From the NCBI RefSeq assembly GCF_002257645.1, contig NZ_NQMO01000006.1, positions 402,549 through 466,548 of the forward strand: 64,000 nt of DNA, given 5' to 3'. The stretch is from Paenibacillus sp. XY044 (lineage in GTDB: Bacteria; Bacillota; Bacilli; Paenibacillales; Paenibacillaceae). Below are positions 50,850 through 58,986 of the stretch, piece after piece. The stretch's first letter is position 1. Each line of letters opens with the position of its first letter. Both the position numbers and the translations under genes were made by a program. The notes beneath the pieces are model-generated. The model saw only the letters and a program-made list of their open reading frames with translations, had not been told where the DNA came from and did no database searches.

Positions 50850-51613
50850 TGCCGGGCATGGTGTCGATCGTCGGCGCCGGTCCAGGGGATCCGGAGCTCA
50901 TTACGGTAAAGGCGCTCCGGCGGATCCAGGAGGCGGATGTCATCTTGTATGACCGCCTGGTGAACAAGGAACTGCTTGCATACGCAAAGAAGGGCGCGGC
51001 GCTCGTCTACGTCGGCAAGGCGCCGGGGCAGCACGCGGTGCCGCAGGCGGAGATCCATGAGCAGCTCGCTGCGTTCGCCTTCAAAGGCAAGCATGTCGTA
51101 AGGCTGAAAGGCGGCGACCCGTTGATCTTCGGCCGCGGCGGCGAAGAGGCTCAGGAGATGGCGGCGCGCGGCATCCCGTTCGAGTTCGTGCCGGGCGTGA
51201 CCTCGGCGATCGGCGCTGCCTCCTCGGCGGGCATCCCGCTGACCCACCGCGGCCGCAGCGCCTCGGTCGCTTTTGTCAGCGGCTCGAGCTGCGCCGGCCG
51301 GGAGCAGGGTCCCCGTTGGGACCTGCTGGCCCAAGGTGTCGACACCCTGGTCGTGTACATGGGTGTCGCCGGCATGGCGGACATCTGCCGCGAGCTGATC
51401 GCTCACGGCCGGCCGCATTCGTCCCCGGCTGCGGTCGTCGAACAGGGGACGAGCGAGCAGGAGCGGGTCATTACCGGCACAGTGGGCAGCATCCACAAGC
51501 TGGCTTCCCTCATGCACGTCAAAAACCCGGCCCTGCTTATATTCGGTGAGGTGGTGCATGTGCGGGAGCAGCTGCTCCGCCTGGCTGAGGAAGCCGAGGA
51601 GCGGATCGGGTAG
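50846..51613 (+). CDS. cobA: Uroporphyrinogen-III C-methyltransferase
   Basis: A 255-residue SAM-dependent methyltransferase making precorrin-2 for siroheme, the NirB cofactor. Motifs: VSIVGAGPGDPELITVKALRRIQEADVILYDRLV, LKGGDPLIFGRGGEEA, VPGVTSAIGAASSAGIPLTHRG and DTLVVYMG. The ATGA overlap with nirC couples them. No precorrin-2 dehydrogenase/ferrochelatase is in the window, so siroheme must be completed by an enzyme encoded elsewhere. Confidence 0.93.
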   Translation: MMPGMVSIVGAGPGDPELITVKALRRIQEADVILYDRLVNKELLAYAKKGAALVYVGKAPGQHAVPQAEIHEQLAAFAFKGKHVVRLKGGDPLIFGRGGEEAQEMAARGIPFEFVPGVTSAIGAASSAGIPLTHRGRSASVAFVSGSSCAGREQGPRWDLLAQGVDTLVVYMGVAGMADICRELIAHGRPHSSPAAVVEQGTSEQERVITGTVGSIHKLASLMHVKNPALLIFGEVVHVREQLLRLAEEAEERIG

Positions 51614-51685
51614 CATAGGAAGGCCGGGAGAGAGGAACGACCGAAGGGTTCCGGTCTAACCGAACGGCTGGCCGAAAAATAGGAA

Positions 51686-51735
51686 AGGACTGCCGTTAAG
51701 CAGGAAGGACTGCTTGGCGGCGGTTCTTTTTTTGT
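51686..51735 (+). terminator. Terminator of the nir operon
   Basis: CTGCCGTTAAGCAG and CTGCTTGGCGGCGG pair around GAAGGA, followed by TTCTTTTTTT. The rest of 51614-52123 has a second GC hairpin (51852-51882, AAGGGCTCTGC/GAGCAGGGCCTT with TTTT) and about 200 bases in which I see nothing recognisable. Confidence 0.7.
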
Positions 51736-52123
51736 TTATCTGGCATCCGGGGTATGAGAGCCCCTGAGAGTCAGGATCTCTTTTTCTGAAAAAATTGAAC
51801 TTCATTTAAACCGGATTTTAAAATTGAGATCAAGTAAGCTTCTTGCTTAGAAGGGCTCTGCCGCGGAGCAGGGCCTTTTGCTTTGGCAGCGATAGATGTT
51901 TTAGACCATGAAAGATTAAGCGTGTGAACACAGATTTCCAAGGCCGCGATGGATTAAGGAAGGGGCTTATCCCCTGCATCCTCTTGGAAGGGCACGAAAG
52001 AAAGGATGGATCTGGGCACCTTTAAACAGCCGTCGTTCATATTATTCCTATTGTACTCATCGGATTAATAATCTATAGTAAGATCAAAGACTTTACCTCT
52101 TTCTTAAAGGACGGTGAAACCCG

Positions 52124-52534
52124 ATGAAAGAAATTCCGGAGCCTTATGTCAAAGCGAACCAGACCGGCATCGTGCTGTTCGTGATCCTGACCGCCGTGTT
52201 CAACCAGCCGTACATTTTGCTGGCGCTGTGGATCATTCAGGTGCTCGGGCTGCTGACAGGGAAAAATGCATTCGTGCTCCTGGCCAAACCTTTTCTGCGT
52301 GTCCAAGGTAAACCGACCCAAGCGCTGGAACTGCAGCGGTTCAACAATGTGCTGGCGGTGCTGTTTCTGACGCTGTCGCTGATCTTTTTTGCGCTGCAGC
52401 TGCCGGTGCTCGGGTATATTTTCGCGGGCATGCTGTTTCTGGCGGCATTCGCGGCCCTGTGCGGTTACTGTATTGGCTGTACGGTGTATTTTCAATACAA
52501 GCAGTTTAAGGCGAGAAGACGGCTTCATTCCTAA
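52124..52534 (+). CDS. DUF4395 membrane protein
   Basis: A 136-residue protein with four predicted membrane helices and the C-terminal CGYCIGC motif of DUF4395 proteins, which often occur beside thioredoxin-like oxidoreductases. The paired cysteines at the membrane face suggest a redox role; no redox gene is adjacent here. AAAGGACGGTG precedes ATG 52124. A terminator follows at 52597. Confidence 0.8.
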   Translation: MKEIPEPYVKANQTGIVLFVILTAVFNQPYILLALWIIQVLGLLTGKNAFVLLAKPFLRVQGKPTQALELQRFNNVLAVLFLTLSLIFFALQLPVLGYIFAGMLFLAAFAALCGYCIGCTVYFQYKQFKARRRLHS

Positions 52535-52596
52535 ACAGGTTAAATATACAAGGGAAGCGGCGGTCGGTCGGCCCGTACACGTTTTCCATATCATCC

Positions 52597-52620
52597 AGGC
52601 GCTCGCAGGAGCGCTTTTTT
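52597..52620 (+). terminator. Terminator after the DUF4395 gene
   Basis: AGGCGCTC GCAG GAGCGCTT followed by TTTTT; compact and convincing. Confidence 0.75.
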
Positions 52621-52668
52621 GCTGCGTCCAATCTCCTTAATCAGCCGCAGGCAGTCGCAGAGAATAAA

Positions 52669-52773
52669 ATAGGGTAATATATAGAATGAACTAAAGAAAT
52701 GAATCTTACAGGCTGTATTTGGGCCGTTTTAATTAGGAGGTTCAATGAAAACTTTAGTTCAATCTATAGGGTA
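52669..52773 (+). repeat. MITE-like inverted repeat with short flanking direct repeat
   Basis: TATAGAATGAACTAAAG (52680-52696) and CTTTAGTTCAATCTATA (52752-52768) are 17-base arms with one mismatch around 55 bases. ATAGGGTA occurs at 52669-52676 and 52766-52773, at or overlapping each end. The size and symmetry fit a tiny non-autonomous element; the flanking repeat overlaps the right arm, so a target duplication is uncertain. Confidence 0.4.
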
Positions 52774-52792
52774 TAAAGAATGTTATAGTTAA
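52745..52792 (+). CDS. Candidate 15-residue micro-ORF
   Basis: ATG AAA ACT TTA..., 15 codons ending at TAA 52790-52792 (MKTLVQSIGYKECYS), preceded by AGGAGG at 52735-52740 with a 4-base spacer. It lies within the inverted repeat above and about 40 bases before the lactonase gene. It may be a leader peptide or a chance frame. Confidence 0.2.
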   Translation: MKTLVQSIGYKECYS

Positions 52793-52833
52793 TTCAGATT
52801 AGGACTTATTTTCTAATGAACAAGGAGTGGTGA

Positions 52834-53892
52834 ATGGTGAATCCGGAAAATAAAAGCTTCTTCTATACAGGTACATACGCCCCTGAGGCAGAGAAGGGGA
52901 TTTTCCTCTGTTCCCTCGATACGGAAACCGGGGAAATGGCCGTCGTGAACGGCCTGCCCGGCATTGCCAATCCCTCGTATCTGAGGCTGAACGCGGCGGG
53001 AGACCGGCTGTATGCGGTCAGCGAAACGGGAAGCGGCGAGATCTTCGCCTATTCGATCGACAACGAAACCGGCGAGCTGCATCTGCTGGATCGGATGCCG
53101 ACGGAAGGGGCGGACCCCTGCTATGTTTCCCTGACCCGGGACGGGAAGTTTGCCATGGTGTCCAATTATTCCAGCGGCCATATCAATGTGTTCCGGATCG
53201 GCGAAACCGGCGGACTGGCAGAGATGAGCTCCATCGTCAAGCACAGCGGTCGCAGTATCCGGGATGACCGGCAGGAAGGGCCGCATCCGCACTCGATTTT
53301 TCAGGATCCGGACGGCCGGTTTGTACTGGTCTGCGATCTCGGGTTGGATGAAATCGTGCTGTACCGCCTCGAAGACGGCAAGCTGGTTACCCATGGGGAA
53401 GTGAAAACAACACCGGGAGCGGGACCGCGCCACTTTGATTTTCACCCGTCCGGCAAGTGGGCATACGGCATTAACGAGCTCGATAATACGGTGACGGTGT
53501 TTGCCTATAACGCACAGGCAGGGGAATTGAAGGTGCTTCAGAACGTCTCCACGCTGCCTGATGACTTTGCCGGGGAGAGCTTCTGTGCAGACATTCATAT
53601 TTCCCCTTGCGGACGTTTTCTGTACGGGTCCAACCGGGGAGATGACAGCATCGTTCTGTTCCATATCAACGAGTCGACCGGTGAGCTGACCCCGGTGGAT
53701 TGGGTATCCACGGGCGGCGAGTTCCCGCGCAATTTCGCGATCATTTCGGGATACCTGATAGCGGCAAACCAGAACACCGGCAATATGCTGTCGTACAAAA
53801 TCGATTCGGATTCCGGGCGCTTGACCCCGACCGGTTTTGCGCTGGAGCTGCCGAAGCCGGTGTGTATTCAGCAGTGGGTGAAGGGCGAATAA
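52834..53892 (+). CDS. Lactonase-family seven-bladed propeller (6-phosphogluconolactonase-like)
   Basis: A 352-residue beta-propeller of the Pgl/YkgB lactonase family, with repeats such as GNPSYLRLNAAGDRLYAVSE, EGADPCYVSLTRDGKFAMVSNYSSGHINVF, EGPHPHSIFQDPDGRFVLVCDLGLDEIVLY and AGPRHFDFHPSGKWAYGINELDNTVTVF (here abbreviated patterns). It probably hydrolyses 6-phosphogluconolactone in the pentose phosphate pathway. AAGGAGTGG precedes ATG 52834. Single gene. Confidence 0.85.
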   Translation: MVNPENKSFFYTGTYAPEAEKGIFLCSLDTETGEMAVVNGLPGIANPSYLRLNAAGDRLYAVSETGSGEIFAYSIDNETGELHLLDRMPTEGADPCYVSLTRDGKFAMVSNYSSGHINVFRIGETGGLAEMSSIVKHSGRSIRDDRQEGPHPHSIFQDPDGRFVLVCDLGLDEIVLYRLEDGKLVTHGEVKTTPGAGPRHFDFHPSGKWAYGINELDNTVTVFAYNAQAGELKVLQNVSTLPDDFAGESFCADIHISPCGRFLYGSNRGDDSIVLFHINESTGELTPVDWVSTGGEFPRNFAIISGYLIAANQNTGNMLSYKIDSDSGRLTPTGFALELPKPVCIQQWVKGE

Positions 53893-53913
53893 CAGGAGAA
53901 TTTCTCAACAACC

Positions 53914-53952
53914 AAAACCAGGGTTCCATTTTATGGTTCCCCTGGTTTTTTT
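53914..53952 (+). terminator. Terminator after the lactonase gene
   Basis: AAACCAGGG and CCCTGGTTT with an inner CCAT/ATGG pair, followed by TTTTTTT. Confidence 0.75.
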
Positions 53953-54023
53953 GATGTGATAAATTGGGGGTAGGCTCCCTCGAAGAATTAGATAGAACGG
54001 AGCGATGAAAGGGGGATATGATA

Positions 54024-54212
54024 ATGAGGAAGCTCCGATGGCTCGATTACGCGATTGTGTTTGTCATCGTTTTTGGTATAGGCGTCATTAATATTGTCCC
54101 GCCAGCCAATTACGTTGTCATACTGGTCAAGCTCGCAGGATCCGCAATCCTGGTCAGTCTGGTGATCGGCACCGTCACGAACCTTATTTTCCGGTCTCGC
54201 AAGAGAAATTGA
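54024..54212 (+). CDS. 62-residue membrane protein, unknown
   Basis: Two predicted membrane helices (about residues 6-24 and 31-52) and a basic C-terminus FRSRKRN. ATG 54024 is 8 bases from AAAGGGGG; an ATG at 54018 is too close. No family recognised. It lies alone between the lactonase gene and the sulfate transport operon. Confidence 0.6.
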   Translation: MRKLRWLDYAIVFVIVFGIGVINIVPPANYVVILVKLAGSAILVSLVIGTVTNLIFRSRKRN

Positions 54213-54229
54213 TTTTGTGAAAAAAAGGT

Positions 54230-54258
54230 TTGACAGGCACGTTCCGGCTCACTACAAT
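54230..54258 (+). promoter_or_regulatory. Promoter of the sulfate transport operon
   Basis: TTGACA (54230-54235), a 17-bp spacer and TACAAT (54253-54258). A start near 54265 gives a leader of about 220 bases. Confidence 0.65.
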
Positions 54259-54271
54259 ATAGCCATATAAC

Positions 54272-54296
54272 ATACTAATCAGGTAGGAATAATTAC
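54272..54296 (+). promoter_or_regulatory. CymR-like box in the sulfate operon leader
   Basis: ATACTAATCAGGTAGGAATA, just after the predicted start site, resembles the CymR cysteine-regulator sites of Bacillus. A closely similar box follows the yezD promoter (57444). The regulator is inferred from the target genes. Confidence 0.45.
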
Positions 54297-54344
54297 AAAT
54301 TGTAGTTCTCACCGTACGGACGGAGGAACCTCTGGAATAGACGC

Positions 54345-54406
54345 AGACAGGTCAGATCATGACCGTGTTGTTTGCAGGCTGTTCTGGATTTTCCTCTGTC
54401 TTTTTT
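54345..54406 (+). terminator. Possible attenuator in the sulfate operon leader
   Basis: AGACAG (54345-54350) can pair with CTGTCT (54396-54401), followed by TTTTT, with an inner GGTCA/TGACC hairpin. If it forms, it would terminate 80 bases before the binding-protein start. The stem is short, so this is tentative. Confidence 0.3.
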
Positions 54407-54486
54407 GCTTGACGAAACACCGGCCAAACCGAGGATCCCGATGGATCAATCTGGCCGCACATTTTATCACTGGGGGAGTGGGTCAT

Positions 54487-55605
54487 ATGGTACATGTATG
54501 GAAGAGAAAGCAAATGGTTAGGCGGGGAATGAGCGCAGGGCTGGCACTGCTGCTGACCGCTGCGCTTGCCGCCTGCGGAAATGGAAGCGGCAGCGGAAGC
54601 GCGGATAAAGAGGCGGGGGGCACCACTGAAGGAAAAAGCACGGAGGCGCAGGCGGACAGCTCGGCCAAACCGGTTGAACTGCTGAACGTCTCTTACGACC
54701 CGACGCGGGAGCTGTACGAGAACTACAACAAGGCTTTTGCGGCCTACTGGGAAAAAGAGAAAGGCCAGAAGGTCACAATTAAGCAGTCGCACGGCGGCTC
54801 GGGGGCGCAAAGCCGTTCCGTCATCGACGGACTCGAAGCGGATGTGGTCACGTTGGCGCTCGGCTATGACATCGACGCGATTCAGAAGAAAGGCCTGATC
54901 AACGAAGGCTGGGAAAGCAAATTCGAGCATAACAGCACGCCGTACAGCTCGACGATCGTGTTCCTGGTGAAAAAGGGCAACCCGAAGAACATCAAGGATT
55001 GGGGCGATCTGATCAAAGGCGACGTGGAGGTCATCACGCCGAATCCGAAGACGTCCGGCGGCGCCCGCTGGAACTACCTGGCGGCCTGGGGCTACGCCTT
55101 GAAGCAAAACAATAACGACGAGGCCAAAGCGCAGGAGTTCGTGAAGGAACTGTTCAAGCACGTACCGGTGCTCGACACCGGCGCCCGCGGAGCGACGACA
55201 ACCTTCGTGGAGCGCGGCATCGGCGACGTGCTGCTGGCCTGGGAGAACGAGGCCATGCTGTCGGTCAAGGAGCTTGGTCCGGACAAATTCGACATCGTCT
55301 ATCCATCGGTCAGCATCCTTGCCGAACCGCCGGTCGCGGTCGTCGACAAAGTCGTGGATAAGCGCGGAACCCGCGAGGTGGCTGAAGCTTACCTGAAGTA
55401 CTTGTACTCGGAGGAAGGCCAGACGATCGCTGCGGAAAACTTCTACCGGCCGACGCTGGATAGCGTCAAGGAGAAGTTCAAGGACAAATTCCAGGACATC
55501 AACCTGTTTACGCTGCAGGATGTGTTCGGAACATGGGATGAGACGCAGCAGAAGCATTTTAGCGACGGAGGCATTTTCGATCAAATTTATACGCCTGGCA
55601 GCTGA
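54487..55605 (+). CDS. sbp: Sulfate ABC transporter substrate-binding lipoprotein
   Basis: A 372-residue binding protein: signal peptide with lipobox LAAC, a Ser/Gly/Glu linker, then the Sbp/CysP fold with LLNVSYDPTRELYENYNKAF, QSHGGSGAQSRSVIDGLEADVVTLAL and PNPKTSGGARWNYLAAWGYA. It captures sulfate (or thiosulfate). ATG 54487 with GGGGGAG eight bases upstream is preferred; the frame above it crosses the leader terminator. First gene of sbp-cysT-cysW. Confidence 0.92.
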   Translation: MVHVWKRKQMVRRGMSAGLALLLTAALAACGNGSGSGSADKEAGGTTEGKSTEAQADSSAKPVELLNVSYDPTRELYENYNKAFAAYWEKEKGQKVTIKQSHGGSGAQSRSVIDGLEADVVTLALGYDIDAIQKKGLINEGWESKFEHNSTPYSSTIVFLVKKGNPKNIKDWGDLIKGDVEVITPNPKTSGGARWNYLAAWGYALKQNNNDEAKAQEFVKELFKHVPVLDTGARGATTTFVERGIGDVLLAWENEAMLSVKELGPDKFDIVYPSVSILAEPPVAVVDKVVDKRGTREVAEAYLKYLYSEEGQTIAAENFYRPTLDSVKEKFKDKFQDINLFTLQDVFGTWDETQQKHFSDGGIFDQIYTPGS

Positions 55606-55645
55606 TCGGCACATGCAAGCCGAAGGCAGGAAAGGATGAACGGTC

Positions 55646-56479
55646 ATGAGTCAAGTGAATGCGGCCCGGCGGAGGGTGCTGCCGGGTTTTGGGCTGACGC
55701 TGGGATACAGCGTGCTGTATTTAAGCTTGGTAGTGCTGATCCCGCTGTCGGCGCTCCTTCTGAATTCCACAGGGCTGAGCTGGGAGAAATTCTGGCATGT
55801 GGCAACCGATCCGCGGGTGCTGGCCTCCTACAAGATCAGCTTTTTGACCTCGGCGGCCGCCGCCCTGATCGACTCGGTGCTGGGGCTGCTGATCGCCTGG
55901 GTACTGGTGCGTTACGAGTTTCCCGGAAAAAGGCTGTTTGACGCCCTGATCGACCTGCCCTTTGCGCTTCCGACCGCGGTAGCGGGGGTCGCCCTGACCG
56001 CGCTCTACTCGCAGAACGGCTGGATCGGCTCGCTGCTGGAGCCGTTGGGCATCAAGGTGGCTTTTACGCAGCTGGGCATTACGATCGCGCTGATGTTCAT
56101 CGGTATCCCGTTCGTCGTGCGGACGGTGCAGCCCGTGCTGCAGGATGCAGAGCGGGATGCCGAGGAGGCGGCCGCCACGCTCGGGGCCAAGCGCTTCCGG
56201 ACGTTTCGGACCGTCATTCTGCCGGAGCTGATTCCACCGCTCCTGACGGGTTTTGCCCTGGCGTTCGCGCGCGGCATCGGGGAATACGGCTCGGTCGTAT
56301 TCATTTCGGGCAATATGCCGATGAAGACGGAGATCGCCCCGCTGCTCATTATGTCGAAGCTGGAGCAGTTCGATTATGCCGGAGCCGCCGCCGTAGCGAT
56401 TCTGCTGCTGCTGATCTCGTTTCTGCTCCTGCTGGTCATCAACTCGCTGCAGCGATGGACGCGGCGCTCGGTACGGTGA
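55646..56479 (+). CDS. cysT: Sulfate ABC transporter permease CysT
   Basis: A 277-residue permease with six membrane helices, CysT-type motifs DLPFALPTAVAGVALTALYSQNGWIG and the EAA loop DAEEAAATLGAKRFRTFRTVILPELIPPLLTG. It forms the sulfate channel with CysW. It begins 40 bases after sbp with GGAAAGGA upstream. Confidence 0.92.
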   Translation: MSQVNAARRRVLPGFGLTLGYSVLYLSLVVLIPLSALLLNSTGLSWEKFWHVATDPRVLASYKISFLTSAAAALIDSVLGLLIAWVLVRYEFPGKRLFDALIDLPFALPTAVAGVALTALYSQNGWIGSLLEPLGIKVAFTQLGITIALMFIGIPFVVRTVQPVLQDAERDAEEAAATLGAKRFRTFRTVILPELIPPLLTGFALAFARGIGEYGSVVFISGNMPMKTEIAPLLIMSKLEQFDYAGAAAVAILLLLISFLLLLVINSLQRWTRRSVR

Positions 56480-56550
56480 TGCCCGCCGGGTTATCCAGGC
56501 CCGGACTATACTAAATGCTTATGTGTCACTAAGAAAAGGAGGACTTCCCA

Positions 56551-57411
56551 ATGGCAGGTACCGTTCCTATGGCTTCCGTCCAAACGGGTGCACAGGCTTC
56601 GCCGGCGACAACGGAAACGGCCTGGGTGAAATGGCTGCTGATCGCGGCGGCCGGGCTGGCGCTGCTATGGCTGATCGTGCTGCCGCTGCTCATCGTCATC
56701 ACCGAGGCGCTCAAGAAGGGCTGGGATGTGTACGTCGCGGCTCTCGCCGATCCGGACGCGCTGTCCGCCCTGAAGTTGACGCTCATCGTCGCGCTGGTGA
56801 CGGTTCCGCTGAACACGGTGTTCGGCATCGCGGCCGCCTGGGCCGTGACCAAATTCAAATTCCGCGGCAAAGGAGTGCTGATTACGCTGATCGATCTGCC
56901 TTTTGCGGTGTCGCCCGTCATCGGGGGGCTGATCTTCGTGCTCGTGTTTGGGGCGAACGGCTGGTTTGGTCCCTGGCTGAGCGACCACGATATCAAAATC
57001 ATTTATGCCGTGCCGGGCATCATCCTGGCGACGCTGTTCGTTACCTTTCCCTTTGTGGCCAGGGAGCTGATCCCGCTGATGGAGGACCAGGGCAGCCAGG
57101 AGGAGGAAGCGGCCGTAACCTTGGGCGCGCGCGGCTGGCATGTTTTCACCCGGGTGACCCTGCCGAATATCAAATGGGGCCTCCTGTACGGGATGATCCT
57201 TTGCAACGCTCGGGCCATGGGGGAATTCGGGGCGGTGTCGGTCGTCTCCGGACACATCCGCGGACAGACGAATACGCTGCCGCTGCATGTAGAAATTTTG
57301 TACAACGAGTACCAGTTCTCGGCGTCGTTTGCAGTGGCGTCGCTGCTCCTGCTGCTGGCGCTGGTCACCCTCATTTTTAAAAGTTGGCTGTCGTGGAAAA
57401 ATGCTCATTGA
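56551..57411 (+). CDS. cysW: Sulfate ABC transporter permease CysW
   Basis: A 286-residue permease, CysW-type: LPLLIVITEALKKGWDVYVAALADPDALSALKLTLIVAL, IDLPFAVSPVIGGLIFVLVFGANGWFG and EAA loop EEEAAVTLGARGWHVFTRVTLPNIKWGL. AAAGGAGG precedes ATG 56551. It ends the cluster: no cysA ATPase gene follows, so an ATPase must be supplied from elsewhere in the genome. Confidence 0.92.
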   Translation: MAGTVPMASVQTGAQASPATTETAWVKWLLIAAAGLALLWLIVLPLLIVITEALKKGWDVYVAALADPDALSALKLTLIVALVTVPLNTVFGIAAAWAVTKFKFRGKGVLITLIDLPFAVSPVIGGLIFVLVFGANGWFGPWLSDHDIKIIYAVPGIILATLFVTFPFVARELIPLMEDQGSQEEEAAVTLGARGWHVFTRVTLPNIKWGLLYGMILCNARAMGEFGAVSVVSGHIRGQTNTLPLHVEILYNEYQFSASFAVASLLLLLALVTLIFKSWLSWKNAH

Positions 57412-57464
57412 CAGCGATTTTACTCGCATGATAATGTTAAACCATACTAATTTGGTTGGAAAAG
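57408..57464 (+). promoter_or_regulatory. yezD promoter and CymR-like box
   Basis: TTGACA (57408-57413, overlapping the cysW stop), 16-bp spacer, GATAAT (57430-57435), then ATACTAATTTGGTTGGAA from 57444. This box shares ATACTAAT-N2-GGT-N-GGAA with the one at 54272, in the same place relative to its promoter. Confidence 0.5.
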
Positions 57465-57535
57465 AAGGATTATTATTACATTCATCCCCAATGGCTCATC
57501 GTCCTTAAAGCCAGGAACTAAAGGAGGCGTCAATT

Positions 57536-57754
57536 GTGGCAAAACCTCTTATCATTGATGAAGTATGGAAGGAACGTATTGCGAGTCAGCTGAACGATAT
57601 GGAATTCGGGTCGCTTCACATCGTTGTGCATGAGGGACAGATTGTGCAGATGGAGCGGACGGAACGCAAACGGTTCGAGAACACGCCGAGCAGCTCCGTG
57701 AAAGCGGCGGCCAGATCCGAGCGGAGGGCCGGAAGGGAATCCGGGCTGCGCTAG
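57536..57754 (+). CDS. yezD: YezD-family small protein (DUF2292)
   Basis: A 72-residue protein with the DUF2292 core FGSLHIVVHEGQIVQMERTERKRF and a basic C-terminus. Family members are linked to sulfur assimilation genes in Bacillus; the function is unknown. GTG 57536 with AAAGGAGG eight bases upstream. It has its own promoter and a box like that of the sulfate operon, so it likely responds to the same sulfur signal. Confidence 0.8.
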   Translation: MAKPLIIDEVWKERIASQLNDMEFGSLHIVVHEGQIVQMERTERKRFENTPSSSVKAAARSERRAGRESGLR

Positions 57755-57790
57755 CCGCGAAAAGCCCTCGGTCAGCATATCAACCGGATA

Positions 57791-57858
57791 ATGAATAACC
57801 CCGCTGGAATGCCTTCACCTTCCTTCAAGGGAGGGGGCAGGACAGCGGGGTTATTTTT
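57791..57858. terminator. Bidirectional terminator
   Basis: AATAACCCCGCTG and CAGCGGGGTTATT form a 13-bp stem around a 35-base loop, followed by TTTTATTTTT on the right and ATTATTC-type sequence on the left. Confidence 0.75.
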
Positions 57859-57943
57859 ATTTTTCAGCCCATTACCGGACAGATAGAAGCGCCAGCAACA
57901 TTCAGCAAGGGAAGCGAAGGGAGAGATCCCCAGGCATCGGGGC

Positions 57944-58807
57944 TCAGCGATTCTTCGGGTCCCCTTCGGTTTCCTCGGATACTTCCCGGTGTCCTGCGTA
58001 GGGGCGGTTCCGCCGGCTGGGTTTGGGATTCAGGGTAAAGCCGAACAGGAATAACACCAACTGGACGGCCAGTATGTAAGGTGCGGCGGTCAATCCGAGC
58101 AAATGCAAGAGCGCCACCACGGCGATGATCATGGCGAGCAGCCGATACAGGATGCCCGGTGTATCCCTTCGGGTGTCCATGATGACCCAGTACAGAAAAA
58201 GGGTGGCCGCCAAGCACGAAATGAGCCGCGTCCACAGCTCCAGGCTTGTCCACGACAGGGCGGCGGCGCCGCTGTCCTGAAAGCCGTTATACAGCTGTAT
58301 GAACCAATACAAGGTGAGCACCAGGGCAGCGAAAGGAATGGCCGGGCGGATCATCCTCCAGAAGCTGCTGCCCCATCCGGGATTGTCGATTTTGCGGATC
58401 AGCACCGATTGTTCATGAATGCGGCGGTGGATTTCCCGGTCCAGCATTTTCTGCAGCATCAGGAGCCGGGAGAAATCCCGTTCTCGTATGTAAGCATCGA
58501 TCATGTCCAGCAGCTCCGAAGTCATCAGCGGGGCTGCTTTGCATTCCTGGAGCATCTGAATAAGCTGGTCCGGCTCTTGGGCGCCGATATGGGCGGCTTC
58601 CACTTCTTCGCCGATGACGCCCTGCGCCCGGCTGTACAGGGCGAGTGAGCGCTGCAGCAGCTCCAGCCGTGCGGCGGCCTCGGCCCTGAGGGAACGGGAT
58701 GTGCGGATGTACAGCCAGAGGAAGACGATGACCGCGAGCCCCGCTACGATCAGATTCGATTCCGTTCCGGTAAACCGGTCAAGGCCGGCCTGTAGAGCAA
58801 GGGACAA
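57944..58807 (-). CDS. Multi-span membrane protein, unknown
   Basis: A 287-residue protein: one N-terminal helix (about residues 14-30), a cytosolic helical region rich in Arg/Glu (residues 35-140), then four membrane helices and a charged tail (EVSEETEGDPKNR). TTG 58807 is chosen, 8 bases from GGAGG; GTG 58816 would overlap that site and TTG 58810 is also possible. No family recognised; the layout recalls sensor or scaffold membrane proteins. Confidence 0.6.
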   Translation of the reverse strand: MSLALQAGLDRFTGTESNLIVAGLAVIVFLWLYIRTSRSLRAEAAARLELLQRSLALYSRAQGVIGEEVEAAHIGAQEPDQLIQMLQECKAAPLMTSELLDMIDAYIRERDFSRLLMLQKMLDREIHRRIHEQSVLIRKIDNPGWGSSFWRMIRPAIPFAALVLTLYWFIQLYNGFQDSGAAALSWTSLELWTRLISCLAATLFLYWVIMDTRRDTPGILYRLLAMIIAVVALLHLLGLTAAPYILAVQLVLFLFGFTLNPKPSRRNRPYAGHREVSEETEGDPKNR

Positions 58808-58839
58808 CAACGCCACCTCCCTTCTTTAATTATCTTTAT

Positions 58840-58942
58840 CCAAATAAGCTAAGGTGAAGCTGAAACAATCAATGATCGCAAGAAAAACTTCTACTAAATG
58901 TGGTCTGTCTCCTGTGAATTTTCATCAATAGCTGTTTTTCTA
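58840..58942 (+). repeat. Structured repeat, copy 3 (degenerate)
   Basis: Unit B at 58880-58942 keeps the AAGAAAAAC start, GGTCTGTC core and GTTTTTCT end but has drifted (TGTGGTC for CGCGGTC). The preceding GATC-GC junction is kept; hairpin A (with GTGAAGCTGAAAC) is degraded. Confidence 0.65.
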
Positions 58943-58986
58943 ACTATTGCATAACCTTTCCGGGATTTCAACATGTTAAAGCCGCA

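Noticed and set aside
51905..52020. Short open frame or riboswitch in the gap after cobA
   Set aside because: A roughly 32-codon frame lacks a start and ribosome site, and no known riboswitch core is visible.
54352..55647. A 431-codon minus-strand frame opposite sbp
   Set aside because: The plus strand encodes a full sulfate-binding protein with signal peptide; the antisense frame has no features.
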